Shown: positions 22,094 to 33,322 of the stretch, in pieces
Position numbering within the stretch: position 1 is the stretch's first letter
Layout of the letters: every line of letters begins with the position of its first letter
The notes under the pieces: model-generated
Told to the model about the DNA's origin: nothing
Seen by the model: only the letters and a program-made list of their open reading frames with translations
Databases searched by the model: none
Program-made: the position numbers and the translations under genes
NCBI GenBank assembly: GCA_033239125.1
Contig: BSWB01000001.1
Coordinates: forward strand, 26,501,501 to 26,565,500
DNA from: Fagopyrum homotropicum
Lineage: Eukaryota > Streptophyta > Magnoliopsida > Caryophyllales > Polygonaceae
DNA: 64,000 nucleotides
Direction: 5' to 3'

Positions 22094-25000
22094 TCAAACG
22101 AGGTATATTGGTGCAACCTCCTCAACCGGCGTTTCCGGTTGGTATTTCTTAAGTCTATGACCGTTGACCTTGAAGCTTCCGCTAGTTTCGCCCCATATCT
22201 CAACTGCACCATGAGGGAAAACATGTTTCACAACGTAAGGCCCGGTCCATCTAGATTTCAACTTACCTGGAAAAAGGCGGAGGCGGGAGTTGAAGAGTAG
22301 AACTAAGTCTCCTTCGTTAAGCTCCTTTGGGACGATACGCTTGTCATGCCATCTTTTCGTCCTTTCCTTGTAGATTTTGGCATTCTCATAAGCGTTCAAA
22401 CGCAGCTCCTCCAGCTCGTTGAGTTCCAATAGTCGCTTCTCACCAGCCTCTTTGATGTCGAAATTCAACCATTTGATCGCCCAATATGCCTTGTGTTCCA
22501 ATTCAACAGGCAGATGGCAAGACTTCCCGTATACCAAATTATAAGGAGTGGTACCTATGGGAGTCTTGAATGCGGTCCTGTACGCCCAAAGAGCATCGTC
22601 CAACTTCATGGACCAATCCTTCCTCGTTCTAGAGACGGTCTTCTCCAAAATTGCCTTGATTTCTCTATTCGAGATCTCGACCTGTCCACTAGTTTGAGGG
22701 TGATAAGCAGTAGATACCTTGTGGGTTACCCCATACTTTGATAGAAGTGCTTTGAACTTCCGGTTGATGAAATGCGTTCCTCCATCGCTAATGATGATGC
22801 GTGGAGTTCCAAATCGTGGAAAGATAGTTCTATTCAAGAACTTCACAACCACCTTGGCGTCGTTAGTGGGAGAAGCAATGGCTTCAACCCATCTAGAGAC
22901 GTAATCAACCGCAAGAAGGATATAGAGGTTTCCTCCGGAGGATGGGAAAGGTCCCATGAAGTCAATCCCCCACACATCGAAGATTTCCACTTCTTGGATG
23001 TTGTTAAGTGGCATCTCGTTCCTCCTTGATAAATTTCCTGTTCTTTGGCATGCATCACAAGAGACAACAAAAGATTGCACATCCTTAAATAATGTAGGCC
23101 AAAAGAAACCAGAACGTAATACCTTAGCGCATGTTTTATCGGTGCTAGCATGTCCTCCGCAAGGGAGTGAATGACAATGACGTATGACGCTATTAACCTC
23201 ATCTTCCGGGATGCACCTACGAAGCATCCCATCCGGTCCGCGCTTGAATAGCAACGGGTCGTCCCAGTAATAATGTCGTACGTCCTTGAAGAATTTCTTC
23301 TTTTGAGAGTACGTCAATCCGGGCAGTGTTTCCTAGCAAACAAGATAATTTACAATGTCAGCATACCAGGGTCCGTTCTTATCAGAAAGTTGGTGGATAG
23401 AATGTTCCATCAACTGAGGATGAATGTCAGAGAAGTGAGCAAGAAGATTATTATTCTCAGTAATCTCAGTTGACATCATCTCGCCATCGATCTCGGTCGA
23501 GGCGCAGAGGCGTTGACCGAGATGTTCTTCAGTCGCCTCGCTCAGTCCAGAAGGTGCCTCGGTCGAGGTACTGCTACTGGGACCGAGACTGGAGATCTTC
23601 GTCTCCTGGATTAGCTTCTCAGTTTTAGCTCCTGGATCCCCTTCCAGTGCCTTCAAGCTCCGTATATCTGCATCACAAGAAGCATCTATACCTTCCTCCA
23701 TTAAACTGAAGTTAATAACTCTTTCGAGTGGATCATTAACAAGGATAGAGCTCACCAATTCTCTTGATTCTTCTTCATCGTAGATGTTGAAGATATCATC
23801 AGTTAGTTGCTCCCCTTTCATGGCTGCAAGTAGCGCGAACTCCACCTCATCCCCACCAACGTTGAATTTCAACTTGGCGTTCTTGCAATCCACGTTGCAA
23901 CCCGAAGTTGCTAGAAATGGCCTCCCGAGAATAATAGGAACAGGATAATCTGCGGGAATGTCAAGTACAACAAAATCTATGGGTAGATAGAAGTTACCTA
24001 ACTTGACCGGAACGTCCTCCAAGATGCCCACGGGATGGGTAATGGAGCGGTCCGCCATGTAAAGTCGAATCTTGACCGGGTTGGGCTCTCCAAGACCGAT
24101 CTTCGTGCATAGCTCCAGCGGGATGATGCTCACGCTGGCTCCTAGATCACAAAGGGCTTCACAAGTTATGTCCCCAACTTGAATGGGAATACAAAATGAG
24201 CCGGGATCTCTCAACTTAGGTGGCATCTTTTCCTTCATGATCTTGATAAGCTCCGAGGATTTAGATGTCATCCTAACTTCACCAACATCCTCCAGCTTCC
24301 TCTTCCTTGATAAGATTTCTTTTAAGAACTTCCCATAGGCGGGCATACCAAAGTGCTTGTCTAGATGTGCTCTGGCTCTGGACTGAGGGAATGGAAGTGG
24401 TGGTTTGTATGCAGGAGGTGGAACATAAGTTTCGGTCGTCTCTCCTGCTTTCTGTTGCTCCGCCTCGGTTGGCATCTCGGTCGAGGTGTTCTTCGACTGG
24501 ATCTGGACCGAGGTGGTCTGCGTCGAGCGAGGTACTGGATCTGCAGTTTTGAGTCCACTCCTCGTCGTTATGGCCATGCATTGGCCCTTAGGGTTAGTTT
24601 CCGTCTTTGCTGGAAGCTTCCCTGGATCTCTTGGCGCTTCATTCGCCCTATTAGCAAGTTGTTGTTCGAAGGACTTTTGGGCCCTCGAAAATGAAGTCAT
24701 AGAATTCTCCATAGCGCTAAGCTTGATCAAGATAGCCTCCAGAACTGCGTCTTTCTTTTCCGGCTGAGACGAACTTGATCCTTGCCCTTGGCTTTTCAAT
24801 GGAGTAGAAGAAGAAGAAGGGGAAGAGAGGAAAGGGTTAGAGGAATCATTAGAGTTGGAGTTTGAATGATTGTTACCGTAGTTTTGGTTATTCGCCCTCT
24901 AGTTGTTGCTATTGGATCCTCTATTGTTGTTGTTGTAGTTGTTGTTTCGGGGACCGTTGTTGTTGTTACGGTACCCGTTATTGTTATTGTTCCTTTTCCC

Positions 25001-26164
25001 TTGCTCTTCCTTCTTAGTTTGAGCCATCAAGAGCTCCTTCAATTGCTTCACGTCATTCTTCAAAGACGTGAGTTGATTGTTGTTGGATTGAGTCTCTTGA
25101 AAGTTGACTTTTTTAACTCCACCTTCATCTCCTTGGTGGGTATATTTCTCCATGTGCAAGGCTTGCTTCTCAATGAAGTCCCAAGCCTCATCAATCGCCA
25201 TGTCCATGAAGGTACCGGCGGAGAGTAGTTGGAGATTGAACTGGGTGCTTCCGTCCAGCCCTTTGAAGTAGATCTCCAACAACTCGATCTTTGGAATCCC
25301 ATGATGTGGGCAATCCAAGAGGATATCCTTGAACCGCTCCCAAGATTTGGACAAGCTCTCCTTGTCCTTCATAATGAAAGCGTTGATCTTCCCTCTCATT
25401 TCAGCGGTCTTTGAGGGGGGAAAGAATTTGGTCAAGAATTCCGTAGTCATCTCCTCCCATGTGCTAATTTTTCCTAGAGGAAGAGATTGATACCAAGTAA
25501 GAGCTCTATCTTTTAAAGAAAAGTAAAAAGGTCTTAGCTTGTAGTTGTTATTCTCAATTCTGGGAGGTCGCAAGGTTTCCATCAAGATCTCGTAGTTTTG
25601 AAGATGTTGATGCGGCGACTCCTTCTCTAGCCCTCCGAATTGGCATTGGCGAATCATGGCTAGAACTTGCGGTCGAAGTTCGTAGTCATGATCTGCTAGA
25701 TCTCCTAGGTTCACTCCTGGACGCCTCAGTTGTTGATTAGGGTCCATCCTTTGACCTAGGGTTTGTGGGATTCCTGCAAGAAGAACATCTCGGACTGGCA
25801 TCCGAGGTGGAAGTACATCGGCCGGGGCGTCAGGTACTGGAATCTGCCTCGGTCGCGGGTCAACTACTGGATCCTGCATCGGTCGAGGATCAACAGGAGG
25901 ATCTTCCCTCGGTCGAAGTAGAATCTGGTCTCGTATGACTGCTATCTCAGCTTCAATTGCTGCAATCTTGGTGCAATTCTCTTCTTTCTCTTGCCTGAGT
26001 TCTTCCTTGCTGAGGCGTAGCAGCTCTAGCGCCTCTTTCAATTGGGCCGCAAGATCACGATCGTCTTGTTGGGCCATCTTCGCTTCTCTTAAGCGTCGCT
26101 TGTATGTCTTTTCTGGTTCGGGATCGTAAGGAACGATTTCCTTCCCAGCGCGGGTTCTTCGCAT
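22094..26164 (-). pseudogene. A2 Gag-protease-integrase polyprotein
   Basis: One frame of 1,357 codons (stop included), interrupted by two UAG codons, starts at MRRTRAGKEIVPYDPEPEKT. Gag: a coiled N-terminal region with Pro/Arg repeats encoded by family-A words, then the retrotransposon Gag core (FYFSLKDRALTWYQSLP, KFFPPSKTAEMRGKINAF), then an Asn-rich tract with no CCHC zinc knuckle. Protease: LCDLGASVSIIP near residue 670 and IILGRPFLATSG. RT and RNase H are missing: the linker runs straight to PWYADIVNYLVC. Integrase: zinc motif HCHSLPCGGH..CDAC, DDE at about residues 1066, 1123 and 1164, and a GPY-type C-terminus. The first UAG (near 24905) replaces a Trp seen in A1. The second (23333-23335) follows NYLVC. 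A 63-bp in-frame loss before MPAYGKF distinguishes it from A1 and B. Confidence 0.9.
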
Positions 26165-26265
26165 ATACCTAAGAAAGAACCTGCAAAAGTCACTCAAGTA
26201 GAGTGGTTAGATGAAACGGGGCAATCGCCCCAAGAGCAAACCGTACCGGCTCGGTCTAGACCAAG

Positions 26266-26283
26266 TCCCCGGCAACGGCGCCA
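26266..26283 (-). other. Primer-binding site (tRNA-Asp), A2
   Basis: Minus strand TGGCGCCGTTGCCGGGGA, an exact 18-nt complement to the 3' end of plant tRNA-Asp(GUC), a few bases after the LTR end. This is the hallmark of Athila elements. Confidence 0.95.
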
Positions 26284-26289
26284 AAAACT

Positions 26290-28031
26290 TGTTCGCTCCA
26301 AACGGTGTGTGCAAGCTTTAAATTTATAACCCTAGACTTAAGCTTAAAACAAGGATGCGAACCCGCAGTGTACGGGTCAATCGTAGTAAAAGCAAGAAAA
26401 TTCCAGGGGTCGATCACAGGGACTCGGTGAAACAAAGTCAATACGGTGTGCTTATGTCAATACTAACCACAAGAGTGATTAACACAATCAAAGATGAATA
26501 AGAAGTCAATAAAGCAAACATGCAATTCTAGGGATTAAAGCATCTAGTTGTGGTTCCAACTCAAGATCTATAGATAAGCGGACAAAGCTGAGATTTTTGC
26601 GTGGGGAAGGTGTTTCTAAAGTGGAGTAGATCACCGGGTAAGTCTCACTACACACTAATCCTAAACCGTAACTCCTATTACCGGGTAAGTCTCAAGGAAT
26701 CAAGATAAAGAACTATAACCTCAAACTAACACACCATCTAAGGGAATAGAATCAACCTTTACCGGGTAAGTCTCAGGCTAACTCACAAAGATGGGATGGA
26801 AGCACACTCAAACCCCAATAAAGGATAAACCTTTATTACCTACACTTATGATCGTTGGTACACAAACTAAGGAATTACCGGGTAAGTCTCATCCTAAGCT
26901 TGCATTGAACCAGGAAAGGTGTAATAAGAATAGGATTTGGCAAACTCTAACACTTAACTCTCAGTTATGGATCAGATAAGTCACCTCGGTCATCCAGTTT
27001 CCACCCCGGCCGAGATGTTCATCGACTGAACGAGATGCTTAGGGTTAAGGTTAAAGACTCGAACTTTCAGGATCCTACTGGAATCTAAGATTATTCTATC
27101 ATTGTTTTTCCCACAACCTTCAGCCAATCACCCTAGAATCACACAAGAAAATTAGCCACTCATCATCATTATGAAAGTATTAAATATATGGGAAGAAGGT
27201 GAATATTTGAACAAAGAAGAATTTAAGGAAAAGACTTCAATAACTGAATCAAATATCACAACAAAAGCGTTCCTTGGATAGCAATCCAACAAGACAAGAC
27301 AACAAGTGAGGGAATTGAAGACAATCTTACAAAACCCTCCAAAAAGCTATAAAAGCTATAGACTTCTATCTTCCTTCAACCTTCAAAAAGGTTCTTCAAA
27401 ACTCCCAACTGGAGTATGCCGCTGCTGCTGCGTATTTGTCGGTGTAAGCGGCCTGTATGCGAGATGTCGGAATTGTGGAAATCCAACCCTTTTTATAGGA
27501 AAATAACCCTCCAAAGATAATAAATCTTAGAAAGATATTTTCCCATAAATATAGGTAAAATATATGATCCTGCATATCTCCTTCCTTCCAAGAGCCAAGT
27601 CCAAAAATATAAGATCACTTTCCAAATTTAAAAGATCTCATCCAAGAATAAAATATTCTCGCCGCGTCCTAGGTGTTCGCCTCGGTCGAGTCGGCGTCTC
27701 TGGATCACCTCGGTCGAGATGAATCTCTGGTCAACCGAGGTGAGTCACAACTGAATGTGAAATCTCTCGAATCTGCTCCAAAGTAAATCTTTTAATCCAT
27801 GGCTATGCTCCCTGGATTTAGCTCCAATTGACTCATGACTCCTTTCGCTCCTTTTTGATGCAAAACGTACCATTTTACCTGCAATTACAACAAAACTAGG
27901 TGTAGACCTCGATTCTCGCAAAGGTAGATGAAATGGTAGTAAAATCACATAATGCACATACAAACATGCAGATTATGAAAGATAAAACGTCCAAACAAAC
28001 CCCAAAATATAGACTATAATTCATGCTATCA
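26290..28031 (-). repeat. A2 5' LTR
   Basis: 1,742 bp, paired with 16646-18387. On the minus strand, family-A words (27670-27750) lie just upstream of the TATA box and a second cluster downstream of it. The CGGTC duplication follows at 28032-28036. Confidence 0.95.
27490..27497 (-). promoter_or_regulatory. TATA box of the A2 5' LTR
   Basis: TATAAAAA on the minus strand, about 540 bp from the LTR start, followed by GGGTTGG. The TATA box of B sits at the same distance in its LTR. Confidence 0.6.
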
Positions 28032-28036
28032 CGGTC

Positions 28037-30147
28037 CGCCATGTATAACCTTATCTTCACCGGCTTGGGCTCTCCAAGTCCGATCTTCACACATAGCTCC
28101 AGCGGGATGATGCTCACACTGGCTCCTAGATCACATAATGCCTCACAAGTAATATCCCCAACTTGAATGGGAATGCAAAATGAGCCGGGATCTCTCAACT
28201 TAGGTGGCATCTTCTCCTTCATGATTTGAATGAGCTCCGAGGATTTAGATGTCATTCTTACTTCACCAAAGTCTTCCAGTTTCCTCTTCCTTGATAGAAT
28301 CTCTTTTAAGAACTTCCCATAGGTGGGCATCCCTAGAATAGCATCAAGGAAAGGGATGTTAATATGTAATTTATTCATCAAGTCAAGGAACTTACCAAAG
28401 TGCTTGTCTAGATGTGCTCTCGCCCTTGAATGGGGGAATGAAAGTGGTGGTTTATATTCAGGAGGTGGGACATAAACTTCAGTTTTGTCCGACACTTTCT
28501 GAGACTCAACCTCGGATGGTACCTCGACCGAAGTGTTCTTCGTTTGTACCTGGACCGAGGTGTTCTTCGTCTGCATTGGCATCGACCGAGGCACTGGATC
28601 TGCAGTTTTTAGTCCACTTCTCGTCGTTATTGCCATGATCTGTCCTTTTGGTTGCTCTCTGTCCTTGCTGGGAGCTTCCCTGGATCTCTTGGCGCTTCAT
28701 TCGCCTTATTAAAGAATTGTTGCTCTAAGGCTTTTTGTGCCTTCGAAAATGAAGTCATGGACGTCTCCATAGCATTAAGCTTGATCAAGATGGCCTCCAG
28801 CACTACATCTTTCTTTTCTGGCTAGAACGAACTTGATCCAAGCTCCTAGCTCTTCAATGGAGTAGAAGAAGAAGAACAAGAAGGATTAAAAGAATTGTTC
28901 GAATTGGATTTAGAGTAAGGGTTACCCGAATTTTGATTGTTAGATCTCCAATTGTTGTTGTTGGAGCCTCTATTGTTGTTGTAGTTGTTGTTCCGGGAAC
29001 CATGATTGTTGTTCCTTGACCCTTGATATCCTCCCTCTTCCTTCTTGGTGTGAGGAACCAAAAGGTCCTTCAATTGCTTCACATCATTCTTGAGGGAAAT
29101 GAGTTGATTATCATTTGATGGAGCTTCCTGGAAATTAACTCTCTTAACTCCATTTTCAGCTCCTCGGTGCGAGTACTTCTCCATGTGCAAAGCTTGTTTT
29201 TCAATGAACACCCAAGCTTCATCAATCGACATGTCCATGAATGTGTAGGCGGATAGTAGTTGAAGGTTGAATTGGGTAGCTCCATCCAATCCCTTGAAAT
29301 AAATCTCCATCAACTCTATCTTTGGAATCCCATGGTGTGGGCAATCCAAAAGAACATCTTTAAGTCTCTCCCATGACTTGGACAAGCTCTCCTTGTCCTT
29401 CATGATAAATGCATTAATCTTCCCTCTCATCTCAGCAGTTTTGGAGGGGGGAAAGAATTATTTTAAGAACTCCGTCGTCATCTCCTCCCAAATATTGATC
29501 TTGCCGGGAGGAAGAGACTGATACCAAGTAAGCGCTCTGTCTTTCAAAGAAAAGTAAAAAGGCCTTAGCTTGTAATTATTATTTTCTAGCCTTGAAGGTC
29601 TGAAGGTCTCCATCAAAATCTCATAGTTTTGCAAATGTTGACGCGGAGACTCCTTCTCTATACCTCCAAACTGGCATTGTCGGATCATGGAAAGAACTTG
29701 CGGTCGAAGTTCATAATCATGCTCCACTGGATCTCCTCTATTGACTCCTGGACGCCTCACTTGCTGGTTTGGGTCCATCCTCTTCCCTAGGGTCTGTGGA
29801 ATACCTGCAAAAAGAACATCTCGGACAGGCATCCGAGGTGGAAGTATCTCGGCCGGGGCAACTGGAGCGGGGTCCTGCCTCGGTCGAGTGTCTGGTCGAT
29901 GCAGAATTTGAGCTCGAAGCTCAGCCATATGTGCTTCAATCTCTGCAGTTCTGGTGCGAGTTTGCTCCCTCTCGCGTTGCAGTTCTTTTTTATTGAGGCG
30001 CAATTGTTCCATCGCCTCCTTCAATTCGGCCTCAAGATAGCGATTGTTTTGGTTGGCCATTTTCGCTTCTTTCAAGCGCCTTTTGTATGTCTTTTCTGGT
30101 TCGGGATCGTAAGAAACGATTTCCTTCCCAGCACGGGTTCTTCGCAT
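28037..30147 (-). pseudogene. A1 Gag-protease, 5' part
   Basis: Starts MRRTRAGKEIVSYDPEPEKT, followed by a charged coiled region and the Gag core with TLGKRMDPNQQVRRPGV, FYFSLKDRALTWYQSLPPG and RGKINAFIMKDKESLSKSW. Then an Asn-rich tract with NNNW motifs. Protease shows LCDLGASVSIIPLELC and stops at LYMADR, exactly where A2 is inserted; the rest is at 14691-16640. Breaks: TAA before FFPPSK near 29458, stops after STPLKS, and a frameshift between about 28846 and 28636. The 21 residues deleted in A2 (KFLDLMNKLHINIPF and neighbours) are present here. Confidence 0.88.
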
Positions 30148-30252
30148 AAATCTGAAAAGAAGAACCTGCGAAAGTCACTCAAGTAGAGTGGTTAGTAGCA
30201 ACAGGGGCAATTGCCCCGAAAGACGACCGCAACCGGCTTGGTCTAGACCAAG

Positions 30253-30270
30253 TCCCCGGCAATAGCGCCA
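30253..30270 (-). other. Primer-binding site (tRNA-Asp), A1
   Basis: Matches the A2 site except two adjacent bases (TA for CG on the plus strand, CAATAGC), consistent with CpG decay after insertion. Confidence 0.85.
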
Positions 30271-30276
30271 AAAACT

Positions 30277-32038
30277 TGTTTGCTCCAAACGGTGTGTGCA
30301 AGCTTTAAATTTATATCCCAAGAAATATGCTTAAACAAGGATGCGAACCCGCAGTGTATGGATCAATTATAGTAAAAGCAAGAATTCCGGGGTGTCAATC
30401 TCAAGGACTTAGGTGAAACAAAGCAAGTATAGGTCGTCAATGTAACTAATAACCATAAAAGCGATTAAAGCAATCAAAAAAATGATAATAAAGTCAATTA
30501 AAGGAAATATGCAAATTCTAGGGATTAAAGCATCTAGTTGTGGTTCCAACTCAAGATCTCAAGATAAGCGGACAAAGCTGAGGTTTTTGCAAAGGGAAGG
30601 TGTTTCTAAAGTGGAATAGATCACCGGGTAAGTCTCACTACTCACCAATTCCAAACCAAAAGCTCCTATCACCAGGTAAGTCTCAAGGTACTAAGGAAAG
30701 GAATTATAATCTCAAACCAACACACCAACTAAGGGAATAGAATCAACCTTTACCGGGTAAGTCTCAAGCTAACTCACAAAGATGGAATGAAGGCACACTC
30801 AAAACCCAATAAAGGATAAACCATTATTACCTACACTTATGATCATGGGTAAACAAACTAAGGAATTACAGGGTAAGTCTCATCCTAGGCTTGCATTGAA
30901 CCAGGAAAGGTGTAATAAGAATAGGATTTGGCAAACTGTAACACTTAACTCTCAGTTACGGATCAGAAAAGTCACCTCGGTCAGTCAAGTTCCACCCCGG
31001 CCGAGATGTTCATCGACTGAACGAGGTACTATAGGGTTAAGGTTAAAGACTCGAACTTTCAGGGTCCTACTGCAATTAAGATTATTCTATCATTGTTTGT
31101 CCCACAACTTTCAGCCAATCACCCTAGAATCGCACAAGGAAATTATTCACTCATCATCATGAAAGCAATAAGCAAATATATGAGAAGGGAATGAATATTT
31201 GTACACAAAAACCTTAAGAACAAGGCTTCAATAACTGAATTAAATATCAAACAAATAGCGTTCCTCAATCACAAATCACACAAAGACAACAAACCAAAGG
31301 GAATCTAAGGAAGTCTTACAAATCCCCTTAAAAGCTATTACAAAGCTATGAACTTCCTTCCTTCAATCTTCAAAACTTCCTTCAAACTTTCAGAAATCCT
31401 TCCTTACTGCAGCTGGGAGAATATTATTGATCCAAAAATGGCTGAATTGTGGAAAATTCAACCCTTTATATGGGAGAATTATCTTTCAAAGATAATAATA
31501 TCTTAAAAAGGATATTTTCCTATAAAATATATTCATATCTCTAAAATAGATCTCCTAAATATATGATCTTCCTTCCAAAAATCCAGCCCAAAAATATAAG
31601 ATATCTTCCTTCCAAAAATAAAAGATCTCAGCCAAATAAAATATATCTCGCCGGTGCCAGGGTGTTCGCCTCGGTCGGGGCGCTCCTCTAGATCACCTCG
31701 GTCGAGGTGACATTGTAGCTGACCGAGGTGAATCTCAACTGAATGTGAAATCTCTCAAATCTGGTCCAAATTAAATCTTCTTTGTTAATTCCTTGCTTCG
31801 TGAGTTCCCTTTTAAGCTCCTGAATGTAGCTCCAATGACTCCTTTGCTCCTTAGCTCCATTTCGATGCAAAATGTGCCATTTTACCTACGATTACAACGA
31901 AACTTGGTGTAGATCTTGATTCCCATAAAGGTAGATGAAACAACAATGTAATCACATAATATACATCCATACATGCAGATTATTGAAGATAAAATGTCTA
32001 AACAATTCCCAAAATATAGACTATAATACATGCTATCA
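30277..32038 (-). repeat. A1 5' LTR
   Basis: 1,762 bp, starts TGATAGCATG and ends with CA next to the PBS. It carries TCACCTCG-GT-CGAGGTGA at 31693-31710 and four ACCGGGTAAG-type words near 30625-30880. Its outer flank is A3 gag (next bases GTTGT). Confidence 0.9.
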
Positions 32039-33322
32039 GTTGTTTTCTGTCCTTCCTGGGAGTTTACCCGGATCTTTGGGCGCTTCATAGCCTTGTTGAA
32101 AACTTGATGTTCTAAGGCTTTTTGTGCCTTCGAAAAGGTAATCAAAGAACTTTCCATAGCATTGAGCTTCGTCATGATTGCTTCCAATTCAACATCAATC
32201 TTCTCCTTGGGCTGTTGGGACGAGCTTGAAGATGGCTCTTGACTCTTCAATGGGATTGAAGAAGAAGATGGGGGAGTTAGAGCATTTTCAGCATGAGAAT
32301 AAGGGTTACCGGAATTTTGTAGATTTGATCTCCAATTGTTGTTGAAATTTTTGTTGTTGTTGTAATTGTTATTCCTTGGCCCTTGATAATTTCCTATCCC
32401 CAAATATCCAACATCTTGCTCTTTGGATGCTCCCTTAGCTTGAGATAATAAGAGCTCCTTCAAAGCCTTGACTTCATTGTTGAGGTTAGTAAGTTGAGCA
32501 ACGCTCGAAGTGGTAAGATTCAGCTCCGGAGGTCCAATTCATTTCATTCCATCTTCAACCCTCAGATGGGAGTACTTCTCCATGTGTAAAGCTTGCTTCT
32601 CAATAAATTCCCAAGCTTCATCAACCGGTGCATCCATGAAAGTGTCAACAGAGAGTGATTGGAGTTTGAATTGAGTTTCCTCATCCAAACCCTTGAAATA
32701 GATCTCTAGTAACTCATCTTTGGAATGCCATGGTGAGGGCAATCCGAAAAAAGGACCTTGAACCTTTCCCATGACTTGAACAAACTTTCTCTATCCTTTA
32801 TGGTGAGGAACACCGTAGTCAGCTCTTCCCATGTGTTAACTCTTCCGGCTGGAAGAGATTGATACCAAGCAAGCGCCTTGTTATCAAGGAGAAGTAGAAA
32901 GGCCTTAACTTGTAGTTGTTGTTCTCCACTCTTGAAGGTCTCAAAGTCTCCATAAGAATCTCAAAGTTTTGCAAGTATTGATGTGGAGATTCTCTTTCCA
33001 TGCCTCCACATTGACATTGTCGAATCATTGAGATGACTTGAGGTCGAAACTCGTAGTCATGTTCAGTTGGATCTCCTAGGTTAATTCCAGGATTCCGCAC
33101 TTGTTTATTCGGGTCCATCCTTTGACCTAAGGTTTGTAGTTCTCCAACGAACAAGTTACCTCGGTCAACCCTAGATGGCAACCGAGATGGTGGTGGCGGT
33201 ATCTCGACTGGTACAGGTAGGTTAGGATTAGGCCTCGGTCCGATGACTGGGTTCGGTCGAGGTCGTATGTGTGCTTGCAGTTCGGCCTTATCAGCTCGGA
33301 TCTCTTCCGTTTTTGCACGAGC
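32039..33322 (-). pseudogene. A3 Gag, 3' part
   Basis: Continuation of the Gag frame that begins at 40691 and was split by element C. Visible: LQTLGQRMDPNKQVRNPGIN, HDYEFRPQVISMIRQC, SPHQYLQNFEILMETLRPSR, then a frameshifted Gag core, and an Asn-rich tract (GPRNNNYNNNKNFNNNWRS) without a zinc knuckle. It ends where A1 inserted. Family-A words encode the Arg/Pro-rich N-terminal linker (33160-33265). Several frameshifts and lost segments make it the most decayed gag here. Confidence 0.8.

Larger units (their letters stand above)
16646..28031 (-). mobile_element. Athila-type element A2, complete, RT-less
   Basis: An 11,386-bp element with two 1,742-bp LTRs, TG..CA ends and a 5-bp duplication CGGTC (16641-16645 and 28032-28036). 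It sits in the protease gene of A1: without it the two halves read continuously through MADRSITHP. Order on the minus strand: 5' LTR, tRNA-Asp PBS, gag-protease-integrase, hairpin, ORF1, conserved block, purine tract, 3' LTR. I found fewer than ten LTR differences by eye, so insertion was recent. It cannot encode RT or RNase H and must have moved with help. Confidence 0.95.
9946..32038 (-). mobile_element. Athila-type element A1, host of A2
   Basis: A minus-strand element with 5' LTR 30277-32038, PBS, gag and the start of protease (28037-30147), then after the A2 insertion the rest of protease and integrase (14691-16640), ORF1 (12503-13858), 3' region and a truncated 3' LTR (9946-11081). It inserted into the gag of A3; the base after its 5' LTR continues A3 gag at 32039. 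Its outer 3' end, with about 630 bp of LTR and the duplication, was lost at the junction with T3. It lacks RT and RNase H, as A2 does. Confidence 0.85.

Noticed and set aside
26266..26283. tRNA-Asp gene
   Set aside because: Only the 18-nt complement to the tRNA 3' end is present; this is a primer-binding site.
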